Below, piece after piece: positions 34,999-48,173 of a stretch of DNA of 64,000 nucleotides (position 1 is the stretch's first letter; each line of letters starts with the position of its first letter). Under the pieces are notes generated by a model. The model was given only the letters and a program-made list of their open reading frames with translations, ran no database searches and was not told the DNA's origin. The DNA lies in contig WBMW01001297.1 of NCBI GenBank assembly GCA_013396635.1, forward strand, positions 467,221 to 531,220. The letters run 5' to 3'. Origin of the DNA: Penelope pileata (taxonomy: Eukaryota; Chordata; Aves; Galliformes; Cracidae). A program made the translations under genes and the position numbers.

Positions 34999-37900
34999 AT
35001 ACCCTTACCGTGCACAAAGTATGCATAGCGCTGAATAGAGTATCTTCATTGCTTTTCACAAGCATCGTGTACACTATGATTAAGGAACATTTTTTTCTAC
35101 AGTTATACCAGAGAAAGTATCCTATTCAGCACAATACTTTCCATCCAAGAAAAAACTGGGGTGAAGTTACTGTGCTGGGCAGGATGTGAAAGCAGAGTTT
35201 CTGTTCTAACCTTTAAGAGTGTAGTGTTTGCATAGCATGAGAGGCAAAGTCGCTTTACTGAGATTCCCAGTAACTATCATGAGCGAAAATTGTTGTCAGG
35301 ACAATTAAGTCAGCAAAATATTTAGTTTAGTTTATCCTATTTCCTTCCTTAATTAATGTTTTCATGGCTATCATTTGGGCCGCAACAGCACTGGTATCTC
35401 CCAGCCAACCTCCGGGTCCCAGCTGTGTCACAGTGAGAGGCAAAAGGAGCACCCTTTTGCGGAGTGTTTCTGCTTTATATCGTTCATGATCTTCTAGAAA
35501 CACATTCTTGGATCTCAACTGGGGGGGAAAAAAAAGTAGGAGAGGTGCCTGCCCCAGGGGAGGCAAACTGCAGGTTGAGGTAGGGGTGCTGTGGTGGCAG
35601 AGCTGCAATGGGTCCTGGGGATCAGAAGTGCTGGCCCACCTGTCAGACCCTGAGGCAACTGTGTCTGGTGGGGATAAAAGCAGGAAAATAAATGAGGGTT
35701 TGTGCCATAGTTATTTCAGTCCCCTAAACCAACATACCTACAGCTAAGGACTCTTAACTCAGAAATTTACTAGGTGGTTCATGGTATAGTTATTACCAGC
35801 TACCACAGAAATCTTTGGGGCATTTAATTATTATTTTAGTGTTCATTATTTCAGTGACAAACTGAGCTCTGTTAAATGTCATTCTATTTCCTTGGGGTCT
35901 TTACCAAGAACAGTAATTTGTCTTTTTCTTTCCGTAAGCCCCATGATGAATTCAGATGTTCAAGTTCATTAATTAAAATGTTTCCCTCTCTGCTTATTTT
36001 AACATGACACACAGCCTTGATTACCTTTTGCCTGAGTACGCTTTGGGAGATTGATGGTTCAACTTGGTTAAAGCTTCTATAAGGATATTCTCTGAAATTA
36101 TTTCAGTGGTTAAGTCTTGTTCCCAAAATATGATACTACTGAAAGCACAATAAGGAATGGAACGGGGTAACCTTTGCAGTAGGCAGCCGCTCTCTGCAGT
36201 GTACCAAGGGGATGGAGACAGGGAAAGAGCCTGCAGTTAGTCTTCATGCTTTCTTGTCCGTAGTGATGGATGAAGAGGGGAGAAGCTGGGCAGTAACGGG
36301 GTGCTCTGTGGAAGAGGTATAGTGGCATAGGGGCAGTGGGGAGCACTGCTCTGTAAATCCTCCCACGTTGCTGGCAGGAGCTCTCTGGAAGTCTGTCCCC
36401 ATGAGCATACATCAAAATGTTGCTTTTAAGATCTGTATTTGAAAATCTGGCTTTTTTTAAATAGTGATTTGAAAATTCTTATGGCTTTTTGAGCTAATGA
36501 AGAGGCATCACCTAGTTTAGATTCTCTATAAAAACAAGTTGTTCTCCTGCTTATGGGAAGCCAAGAGGTGTTCAAGGCTGCTGGAAGGCTGCAAAATTCC
36601 ATGGAGCGGGATGGGGGTCCGTGTGGTCAGAGCAGCTCAGAGCCCCACCTGCCTGCAGGGACGTGGTTAAGTGTACTTCCTATTAAGCTAGTGTTTTCAG
36701 CGTATCTGAGAATACTTGTTGCACATATAGAGAGAGCCAAGTGGATAGAATTGTATTATTTATCCTAAGTGTTCTGTACTTGAAAAATATTTTTTTAATC
36801 CAGATCTGCTAGCAGGGCAAATATAACATCACATTTCGAAATAAACTCGCCAAAACTTCAGGAGCAGAATTTCTTCTTATCTGAATTGCAGCTCGTAAGG
36901 CCTCTTGCAGTTGCTGAGTGTCCGTGATACCCTGCAGGCTGGAGCTGCTTGGCTCTGCTGCTGCCAGCAGAGCTGGTCCTGCTGCCAGGGGAGGGCAGCA
37001 GCTGGAGCTGGGAGAAGCAGTGCCCGCACTGTGCTCTGGTCCCGGGCTGGGGAAGCTGTTCTGCTGTGCTGGAAGGGCGTAGCTGTGCTGCATTGCCGAG
37101 CAAGCCAGCATGCCTGGTGGTGATCTTCAGAAATTGCCTCTGCACTCTTTCATAATTTTATGGTACTGTTGTCCGAGCCAATTCCTGAGCGAAGTGAGAA
37201 CCAGTTTAGAATGGCTAATTCCTCTTACTCACACCAGAGGAATCCTCGGCATTTTTGAGCCATCTGTCTTTGCTTTTCATGTTCTAAGAGATCTCTAAAT
37301 GCACATTTCATTGGTGTTTTATACTTTTTTGAATTCCTCTCAAGTATGTTAAACGGTAGATCACAGGATTCTGTTCCTGAGGATTTTATCCACTGAGCTG
37401 TGGGGCCTCTGGACAGCATTCGGGGCTATTGCATGTCTGTAAAACAGAAGTATTTTATTTCCCCTCAATTCTGGTCACAACTTTGAGCTTCCTACTGCTA
37501 TTGGCAGACTGTGAGACTGTTTTTCCTTTGCACGTTGCTGCCTTTGTATCTGGGTGCCATGACGTACTGAGCCTTTTGGGTGCTGGTGGAATGTTTTCTG
37601 TTTCGTTTATGGGCAGCCTTGAAGAGAAGGCTCTGGCAATAGGCAGCTGTTGTAAATGGGACTGAGATCAGAATTTTGGAGAGCTTCAGAAGGATCTGTC
37701 CTGCTGGGACGCAAACCAGTGTGAGATGACTGGAGACCTTCCAAGTGAATATGGAGTAGAGATGTGTCCGTAAGAATGTTATAAACGGAGACCTAATGAG
37801 CGTTGAACTTTATATGCTTTCAATATTGATAATAGAATGCACATTGTCACAAGAGCTGTGCTGTGCAGATGTTGCCTACTTCAGTGCAGACGAATTAAGC

Positions 37901-40900
37901 TTAGCAGGAGCTTCAGCCTGCTCTACAGACCCAGCGTGGACAGGCCCTGGGTTGCAGCTGCAGGAAGAGGCCTTCACCTGCTGCAGAGCAGCCCCCGCTG
38001 TGACAGACCCCGCGAGGCTGCAGATAGCTAGCTCATCAGCTGGCCTGGCAAAGGCTTAAAGCACTGTCTCTTTTTTTGGTTCAAAAAATACCAATTTCTC
38101 ATGTAGTATTTTGTCTGATTTTATTTGTGAATAGTGAACTACTCTGTGACATTTTCCACTCACAGAAATAAGGAACATAAGTAGTTTGTTACCTAATGGC
38201 CAGGCACTGCAGCGTGAAGGAAACCATGGGCCTTGATTTGATTTGCTTGCATCACGCTGTTGTTAAGAACAAATCTTACATTATATATGTGTAATAATGA
38301 AATCTGTTAAGGGCTTTCGTTGACACATTGTCTGGGCCGGACTGACTATTCATTACCATATAAACAGCCCCACTGAGAATGAAGAAGGGATCGCCATCAC
38401 CTCAAAGGCTGTTCTCTTAGTTGTCACAGTTGTGCTTTAAGATGCCACTCCACTTAGACAGGCGCTCCAGCAAGCTACTGTGTCTCTGGAGAAGGACAAG
38501 TATCCTGTGCTGCTGCTTTGTTACCCTCCTTGCCTCCTGCAGTGAGGTAAAGGAGCTCACCTTTGTTAACGGTACTGATGCCATCCAATGTCGGGTGAGA
38601 GGATGCAGCCATTACCACGGAGTGCCTTCTAGGCACATCGTAGATGCTGGTAACTTGTCTGGGATTCAGTCTGCAGGGCACCTCTCTAAGGCAGGATGGG
38701 AATTTTCAGTTCCACACCTATTCCAGTATAATTAAAAGTGTATTCAATCTCACTACAGTCACTTCTTTTTTTTCTTCAGCTTTTTCATCCTATTTTTTAA
38801 TTCCTTTTGGATATTTGAAAAAAGTATTGAAATAATATAAAGATATTTCAGCCAACTTCTGTAGTTTCTCTTTGAAGAAAAATGTTCAAGAACAGAATTG
38901 TCAAAGAAGATTTTGGGATTTCAGGTATTTTTCAAGCATGAGTTTTTTTTAGAATGATGAATATCTTTCATCATCCAGAAATCCAACATGACACTGGTTG
39001 CTTTTGCAGCCAGGGCTAAGATGCAGCCGCCAAGGGATGCAGGTGGGCATCTCTGGGTAGACTGCAGGCTTACAAATAACTCTTGCTGGTTGCTCGGCTG
39101 CATTACAAAGAATTTCAAATTCCCAGCTGTAGTGTGCTTGTACGAACACCTTAAAATTAAGCTCACTGACATGCAGCTGAGGGAATGTGCAGTTAGAAAT
39201 GATTTATACCCAGGGAAAATATGCAAGTAACATCAGGATTTTCATTTGTTGAAGCAAGCTATTAGGGAAGCAGGATCTAGTGGTAGTTTTTTCACCATTG
39301 GTGCCATCTTTCTCCTTTAGTAGCTGGTGATCTGTAACCTTTGAAACTATCTTGTATAAGCACTTTGCTTTGTATAAGCAATGATGCCAAAGGCTTTTTT
39401 GCTGCTTTATGGAGAGTGATGAAGGAACATCGAAGTGATAGCTGTATGCTGTTATACCACAGTAGCGGCTACCAGTTAGTGTTCGCTGAAACTTCCAGCA
39501 CAGCTGCATGTCATAGAGGATGCCATCATAAGTGTTCTTACTAGGTAGTCTAAGGACTCTTCAGTGGTGACACCACAGCTGGGAAATAGAGAGTTTTGTG
39601 TCTACAGAGGCAATCTGTCTCTGCTGAGAGCACAGCAAAATGACTTTGAGCATGGATATTTGGAAAGCAGACGTGGGTTAGGTGTGTATAGCTGATGTCA
39701 ATAGCAATTGCCTTTTACCACTTTCTTGGAGTTGACTGCTGAAATGTTTCTGTATCTGAGAATACTTTGCATCTTTTGCAGATTTAGGTTTTGTTACAAT
39801 TTAGTGCTTAGTTTGAATATCAAATTACAATGCATGTTTTTAGTGCGTCTGTAACATAAAAGATGGTGTGTATTTTTGAACCGCGTTTTTTACATGACTT
39901 GCTTTTTGTTAATTTTAATGATCTCCTTGGGGCAGAAGAGTTGTTCTAAAGTTTCACAGTATTGAGCTCAGTGATAGAGATTAACTACGTGGAGCTGTGA
40001 TGAACTGCATCCTCTCTGGCATGCAGTCAAGAGCATTCGGTCTCTGGTTTAGCAGTTCATGAACCAGCTTTTGTTTTGACTGATGATGTATTCTTTTCAG
40101 ACATCTGGGAGACTCAAGATACCTGCTAGCAAACTGCACTTCCCCACCTCCCTTGAAGGGTGTTCTTTCGTACAGGGTTCATCTCCAAGTTGAGCACTGG
40201 TTCATAACTCCTGAGATTGATATAATGAGCAATATATATAAGAAAAACATATTGGTCTGTTTTCTGAAATCTGCAAAATTTGATTTAGTTCATACTGTAT
40301 TGGTCTTGTTTGCCTCTGGAAACCTAATGGTACACTGACATCCCTTATGACTGCTAGACGTCCGGCCTTTTGTGCAGTAATCGTTGCTCTCTTCTGCCTT
40401 CGTCACCAGGCACGTCTCTTCTCCTCATCTGGTACCCATTGCCTAAGGACAGTACAAGTAGGCAATCCTCATGGAGCTTGATATTTGCTTCGGAAACTAA
40501 GTTTGGCAAATGCAAATTCTAAAACTCCCAGTTTTCAGGTTAAAAAGAAAAATTAAAAGCCTATTAATTTGAGTTGATTCACTTGTTCACGTTTCCATAT
40601 ATTTAGTATTTAATACATTTATTACTGTATACACTTTAATTGGCTCCTTAATAGATGTATTGATCTGCCAGTAAATGCAACTGATTAATTTTAGTTCCAA
40701 GATGTATTTCTTAGGTTGAAGTAAACGGGGAAGAATAACGATTCATGCTCACAATATAGCATCCTTATAACTAACATCAATGTTAGGTTGGCCATAGGTC
40801 TTTTACATATGACAAGCATTTATTTGGTAAATAATCAACACTTTGCTACTCTTGGCACAAGTACTTGGAAAATACATTTAGTATTCTGATTTTTTTCCCA

Positions 40901-41440
40901 CTTCCCATGGTATGTTCTGTATAAACATTCTGCCAAACGTAAAGAAAATTTCACTCGCCACTCGCTTGATTCTCCTCCCATGCTAGGATTTGTTCCACAC
41001 CTGTAAATTTTTTGTTCATGCTGTGCCCTCATGGTTTCAGGGCAATTTATTAACTGCAACTGTTTGGGGACCTTTCGTACAAGGAGCTCTTTCTTGGTCC
41101 GAGACTTCAGTCTCCAGTAGCTGCGTCAGGATTCACAGTAATAGGTGACTTTGCCACAAGCTTTTTCTCTGACCAGTAGAACTGCTGAACGAAGATGTGT
41201 ATGGGCATGCATGGCAGCTGCTAGCCCATTTCTGGGAGTTTAACTGACATTTTTGTAACTGTGTCTTAAATATAGATGACAAGTGTTTTTCCTGTGCTTT
41301 TGCAGGGTTCCTGCGAGATCGTGCACCAGTTGATGCTTGTTAGATTCTCACTTTCTTTAGCTGTGAAATGTTGATAATGCTTTCCTTGTTTCCTGGAGAT
41401 CTGTGAAACTAAATGAATTTTTCAGAAAAAACTTCGTAGT

Positions 41441-41560
41441 CCTTATATATTACAAAAATATATTATTTAAAATTATATATTAAAGTATAAAAGTATAGTA
41501 AAGTACATAAAGTATTAAGTATATATTAAAAGTATATATTATACTATCAGTTAATGAAAT
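41441..41560. repeat. AT-rich cryptic repeat (TATA/AAGTA)
   Basis: About 120 bases almost wholly A and T, with recurring TATATATTA, AAAGTATA and AAGTATATATTA. It has no fixed period, so it is cryptic rather than a clean tandem array. It probably arose by slippage, and it is a likely nuclear-matrix or low-stability region. Confidence 0.8.
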
Positions 41561-44500
41561 AATCCTGTTGGATAAAATATTGAGGAAAAAAGTATTTGTT
41601 TGTCTCTTCAGGTCCAGTATAATTTCATAGTAATGTGTGAGAGTGCTCTAAAAATTTGTTCTAACGCTCGTGTTTTTCTAACTTCTCAGTTAAAAAAAAA
41701 ATCCATTGAGCTTTAAAACTTCAGTTCGACTGTTCTGATTTATCTCTTGCGTTGATCGTTAAACTAAACGTGTACTGAGTCTCTTGCACAAGTAACCAGG
41801 AAAATGCAATAATTCAACATTTGTCAGGGAAAGGGAAAGAAAGGTGATGCTGAGAGTGGAACCGAGAGTCAGAACGTCGGGAAAGAACTAGCTGAATCTG
41901 GGAGAGCGTTGGGCATGTCTCATTCATGTACTTTTATGGAAGGAAAGACTGAAGTTAAAAATTTTGATCAAGGTTCTTAACCTTTCTGCTGTTCTAGTGT
42001 AATATATAACTGAACATGGTGGGTTTGAGGTGAATGTTATGGTCAGATTTGATCTGAACCTAGCTCTGTGCTTCCCATTCTAGGGTTCTTAGACACATTC
42101 TTTGGCAAAGAGGCCGCTTTGAAATGTATCTGCTACAGTGTCAGACGGATTGCTGCATGCCTTATCAGATACCTCACTCGAAGTGAACACAAACTTTTAA
42201 AGCAGATTTTTCATATTGCAGTGGATAGAGAACAGAACTCATGCCACTTCATCTTTTTTCCATTGTGAATTAGGCGGCTCATGCTACTGCTGTTCTTTCT
42301 GAAAGAAACAAAATGCAGAAATCCAGGAAATAAAATTTTTATCACCGTTCTGCAATACAAATATATTTATCTTGAATTCCTGTTCCAGAAGATATTTCAA
42401 CATTGTTACATTTTTCAATGGGAAGTTTTAGGGCCTCCAAAATGACAGAGAGGAGGCGGAGTGCCTTAAAATCCTCTCTGTGGCAGCCTTTTCCATTGCT
42501 GTAGCACTGTGTGTGCAATTCCAGTAACAACAGGTTGTTGTCCTTGAATGGAACAATAACAAATGCAAACCCAAAAGTGGAGGAGTGAGAGATTTGGAGA
42601 AGTTTTCTGTTTAAGAGGAAAATGGAGAAAATGTAATTGCCATTTACTGTAAAAGCTTCGTTTGCAACTTCAGAAGTTCAATAGATGAAAATAGAGGTAT
42701 TTATGCAGCAGGATAAACACTGGTTATAATGTTGTATGAGGAAAAAAATAGATAATTGCAGTGCCTTTACTCAAACTGTTTTCAGTGCCTGGGGTGTGGA
42801 AAAACAGATAATGCCTAGCTAACCCTGGTGCTGTCCTGATTTTAATGCTGTTAGAGGCAAGATTATGTCCCTGATATCCTTTCTCCCTGTTTGAAGGGAG
42901 GATGAATGGATCATACACAAACTGCGGTCCCCGTGAGACAAAATTCTTCTAGTTTCTGTATGCAAACAGTCGAATACTGGCGGAGTCTGTGTCATGCTGC
43001 TGCTTGTTGCCAAGTCATTTCATCAGCGTCTGGGGTGGATGCAAGCCTGGCCCATCTTTCATCCCATTCCTTCTTGTTCCTTGTCTAAAAGCTACTGTTC
43101 ACTGGCACGGTTCTGTTTTCCTGTTATGTTCTTGCCAGTACTACTAGGTACAGGAATTGACGCTTTTTCTTAAGGTTTCCAGGTCCAGGCTTTTCCTTAA
43201 TGTCTTGTAATGTGAGTGGGAATGTGCTGAACTGCGTTTTGGTGGGCTGTGTACTGGTAGTGCTGGAGATCAACAGGCTGTGTCTGCTTAGGAAGTGGGC
43301 AGTGGTAAGTTGTTCATTGCGACTGCTGCTTGTCCTCACCTTGCACAGCTTAAGGAAGAATATTCTTATCCTGTGCCCTCTGAAGTCTGTCACACCCCAA
43401 AACAGGCTAAGGAGGATAGATTTGTCATCAATTTGCAGTTCTATTAAATTCTGTTAAGAAGATGCAGCAATATCTTAATGCAATTAGCCATTAAATTAGC
43501 CATTAATGCATTAGTTAGCTGACATGATGAATGTTATTATGAAATTTAAATACAAACATGTGTGACATAATGTATATTTTTGGAAAAATGTGCTGCTTCT
43601 TATTAAGCTTACAAGATAAAATTTCCTGCCTTTAAAGGTATCTTCAGCAAGCTCTTTGGATAATGACCCTATGCAATGCAATATGCACATGTAATCAGAG
43701 GGCAAATTAGTAACAAAATAAAGCACAGTGTTTTGAATCAAATAATCTTCCACTACAACTTTGGAAGTAGATGGAAGCGAAGCTTGATCAATAACGTATA
43801 CTGAAGTCGAAAAACAATTACAGCACTTTTTATGTATGCTCAAATGAATTGGTCTGTATTGGATTTTGCTGGCTTTGTCAACTAGTATTTTAAATCCTTT
43901 TCGTTCTTAATGAAAAGTAAAATATATTTCTCTGTCTGAACTAGTATGGCAGAACTGAGACCACCTGTTGTGTACAGCTGAAGCAAACAATGTTTTGAAA
44001 GAAATTCTCACAGGATTTTCCTTTTTGGCAGAGTGGATGGAGGTTGATTGGGTTTCCTATTAGCTTACACAGCAAGGGTTAAACAAAACACTGAGATCAG
44101 TGAGCTCTGAATGAAAGTAGCCCTAGTGCCCTTGTGTCCTTACGAAGAGGAGCAGGGGGAACAGGGAGCTCATCGTTATTATAGCAGGAACACTCTGGGT
44201 TGCTGAAATGAAAACGAAACCGTTGAGCCAAGATAAAAACCATAACGCAAGGGGGAAATGCCCGATGTCTACATAAGTGTTCTTTCTTAAATTATTTGGA
44301 AAACAAATATCATCTGCTGGGAAAACAGAGGCCAATAACTGGGGCTCAAAACGTCAAGCGATGACTAAATTACTACTCAAGTTCTGAGTGACACTAGAAC
44401 CTCTACTGGGAAACGTTTTAACAGGTTGGTTTTGAGAATTCCCTCTTCCACATCTGTACAATGATTAATAGCACACAACCAGTATAAATGCATGGCATGA

Positions 44501-47500
44501 AAAGATTCCTGGATAATGATGACTGTATGAGCTTGGATTAAAAAAATCACAAAGTGAAGACATGACAAAAATATTGTATTAGTCCAGAACTTAGTGCTGC
44601 TGCTTTAACCTACATTAGAAATAGCTTACATGCTTGAAGAAATTTTACTCTGACTTTGATCTACAAAATCACCCTCTTCTTACCATGATGTTTATAGTCT
44701 TTTTACCCCCAATAGTGTTGTGTTTCCTGTATCTTACTGCATAGATTTTTAGGAGTTGGGTGTTTTTATGGGACTGCGAGGTGCTGAGCTCATTTAGCTC
44801 TACCGAAGGAACACTGTGCGTTACCTGGACACCACATGGCCGCTTCGGCCTAACTCTCTGCTCACTGTCTCTGCTAGGTTGATCTTACAAGGGAGGGAAG
44901 TAACAAAACCAGCGCTCCTCGTGTTTTGGAGCAAGCTCTGTCTGTGCTGAGCTGAGTGCTGCCACAGGCCATCATGGTCTCAATGCTGCTGCCAGCTGGC
45001 CGTCCTCCTTGCAGTGCTGGTGGGCTGCCTGCCGACTGGGAAATGGCCGCAGTGCAGTTAGTGCTGCTGTGTGCCGACGGCTCTGGGTGCTGTGCTCCAG
45101 CGGGGTGCCAAGTGGGTGCCAGTTAGGCTAGCTGGAGGCTGCTCAGTGCCAGGTGAATGCTTAGATGGAAAGATTGAGCTGCTTTTTGGCCTCTTCCTGC
45201 TGCCAAAGGAGCAAAACTAGGGCAGAATCGAGTCCAGAGCCTGCCCCATTGTTTAATTAATTTGCCCATCTATCACATGAGTATTTCTCAAAGGTGTTGT
45301 GAAGCCTTCATGTCTGGAATGCCTTTATGTTGAGGGGCTTTGTGCTTGGAATTACTTGAAGGTCCTCTGATGAAAACTGCTGCATTGGCAAAAGCACGGC
45401 CAGCTGTGAGCTGCGGCTGCTGGGTGCCTGGCACCTGACTACTTCCAGGTACCTCTGCCTCCTCGTTGAGCTCAGTTGCCTTTACAAATGCTATTCCCTG
45501 AAACAGGTTCTCAGTTTTTAAACCAGACAACTGCTATTCATAGAAACAATTTTTCAGCCAGTAAATACTCTAGGAGCCTGGATTGAAAGGTCACTACTGC
45601 GATAGCCGATGAGGGTCTGTTTTTTTAATGGAAAGTAAGTATTATGTGGCTCTGCATAATGTGTTTTGCTGGGAGGTGAAGCTGTGCAGCAGCGAGCTTT
45701 CTCTGGAGGCCTGTTCTCTTGCCTTATTGTCGAGGACAGACTTAGCATTAAATGGCTTTAAGCTTGTCAAAGAAAGGTTATTAAAAATGTTCCTGCCTTT
45801 CAGTCTCCATGCTCAATAGGCACAAAAATGCAATACTGTGGGGATTTTTTTCCTATTTAGTCATGTCACTTGGCATTTTGCCTGTAGTTACAAATGAGAT
45901 ACCATCTGTTTTAGGCTCACTAACAATTCTGCATTGTGACTTCAGCCAGTTCACTAGCTTATTGTCACCACTTAAGAAATAAACTTGCCTTCTGCTAATT
46001 GCAGTCTCCCCGCTGCATTCTGGGAGAGTTTTAAATCACAGTGATTCCTTGAGATGGTTATGTGAAATCACAGTCCCAAGACTTCTGTGCTTGGCCTTTA
46101 GGAATGCCGTGCTCATGCTGCCTTGCACAGTGCTTTTGTTGCAACGTGCCAGCACCACGTCTGCCTTCGGGATCTCAGAATTTCACTGGCAGCTTTCTGC
46201 TCTGAGCTGCAGGTTGGCAAGTCAGGTGCAACTCCCGAGTGCTGCGGAGTGGGGCACTGCTGCTGTGCTGGGCGTAGGTGTGGGATGGAACGAGAGCAAG
46301 GGAATAGCCACAGGTTCCCTACAGGCGGTTGCACTTGCAGTTGCTGGCATAGGGGTAGCTGTGAGTGCTCTTGCTAGCTGGACTTTGGTTGTGGGCGATG
46401 GGAGGCTTCCCCAGAGCTGTGCATAATGCCTGCTGAGTGCAGCAGCCTGCATGAACACCTGGCTCTGCAGTGATCTGTAACCCTGCAGCATGTCCAGGAG
46501 CTATTCTTCCACTCACTGCTGTTTTCTGACCACTTGTTGATTGACAAAAGTGTTGCTCACACAGTGGGAATTCTTTGGGCTTGGCTCGGTTGGCAGGGAG
46601 GATTTGTGCCTCTCCACTGCCAGCAAGCGTCTGCGGAGAAGTGTCTTGGTGACGCTGTGCAGCCTCAGTGGTCAGAGCAGATGGGGGCTGCTGCTCAGAT
46701 CCCAGCCCACCTTTGAGCAGCTCCTAGGGACGGGGGGAGACCAGATCTAATCTGGCAGTTTTATGGTTTCCTGCTCACTGGGTGATAGGTGTATGGTGTG
46801 AGTCAGTACCAGTGTCAGCTAGGGAAGCTTTCTTTTCTGGATGACTCCCTTTCGCTGTGATCCACACGCACAGCCCATCCTGTCCGGCAAGGCTTGGCAG
46901 CAGTGCGGAAGGTGATAGCATTTCCCAGCCCTCAGCCTCACTCCAGCAGCAGAGCTCCGCATGTAAGGAGACTTCATTCGGAGACCTCAGATAGCGTTAA
47001 GGGCTTTTGTATGTGACTGGCAGGTTTAGGAGCAGAATTTCTGCTGAAAACACCAAGTAATGGTTTTTGTTTTATGTCATCAGATCTGGGATGTGTTTGT
47101 GTGCACGTGTAAACATACACAAGTTCAGCTGAGTCTTTCAAAGACTGTCCAGGGTTTGCAGGAAAGTCCCTTGTGTAATCAGACCGTGCCCCTTGAGCAG
47201 CGATCGTTCCTCTAGCAATGCTGTTGGTAACAGAAAGCAGGGAGCTTCTCTGGTCACAAAGCCTGATTTTGAGAGGCTCTTGCCTCAGCTGCTTCAGATT
47301 GTATGAGGTTAAAAATTTGCTGTTCAGCTTTTCAACACGAAGGCATTTTTTAAAGCCCCAAATGGCTTTAATATCTTAAGCTATGTTGTAGTTACTGAGC
47401 AGTGCAGAAAGGTAATTTAAAGACGGTCCTGTGCGACTTCTTTGGCACCATCTGCTCCCTTGTTAAAGCAACCTAAGGTTCTGCAAGCAGCACCCTCAGA

Positions 47501-48157
47501 AGATAGCTTCTAGAGTTTTGAAACTGCGAAGATATTTCAATTTGAAAATTGGCTGTAGCACACATATATATGTTACTTCCAGAATATTATATTGTCCTGA
47601 CACTGATATCCATGGTAATCACTTCATGATGTGATAAAACACAAACAGACCACTTTGGACACAACAGGAACTATTGTAAATTCTTTCAATGCAGAGCTCT
47701 TAACTTATACCTTTCAAATCTTTTAATTGCACTGTTTTTCAAATTCGTTTTCAGTAATGAACTACATGTGTGCTCATTGGTGTAATATCATTTACAAGGG
47801 CAATTATTGGTTGCAGGGAGAGCTCTCACTACTGTTTGCAAATGTTTACCTGTAAAACTTCAAGACTGTAAGACACCCAGGTCTGCATTCAGTTAGGACA
47901 ATTTTCAAGCACTTGCAGGGTGTGAAACCAAGATGAATTTATCCTTCTAGGTTTTGGCTAGTGTCATGCTACCTCTTGAATCTGGAAGGCCAGAGACTGT
48001 GTTGCAGCTTCACCTTCCTACTGCTGGTTATTACCTGTAGCGTAGCCCATGATGGAAGCCTTGATTTTAGATGCTGAATTGTTAGAATAGCAGTAGTGTA
48101 GCACTGCTTAGGTTTGTTTCAGAGAGGACTCCTGTTGGCATCTTGCACTCTAGTTGC

Positions 48158-48173
48158 TTTTTTTTTTTTTTTT
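48158..48173. repeat. poly(T) tract, 16 bases
   Basis: Sixteen consecutive T bases. On the - strand it would be a poly(A) tail, but the sequence on its tail-proximal side (to the right) does not resemble a known gene or retroelement. Confidence 0.9.
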
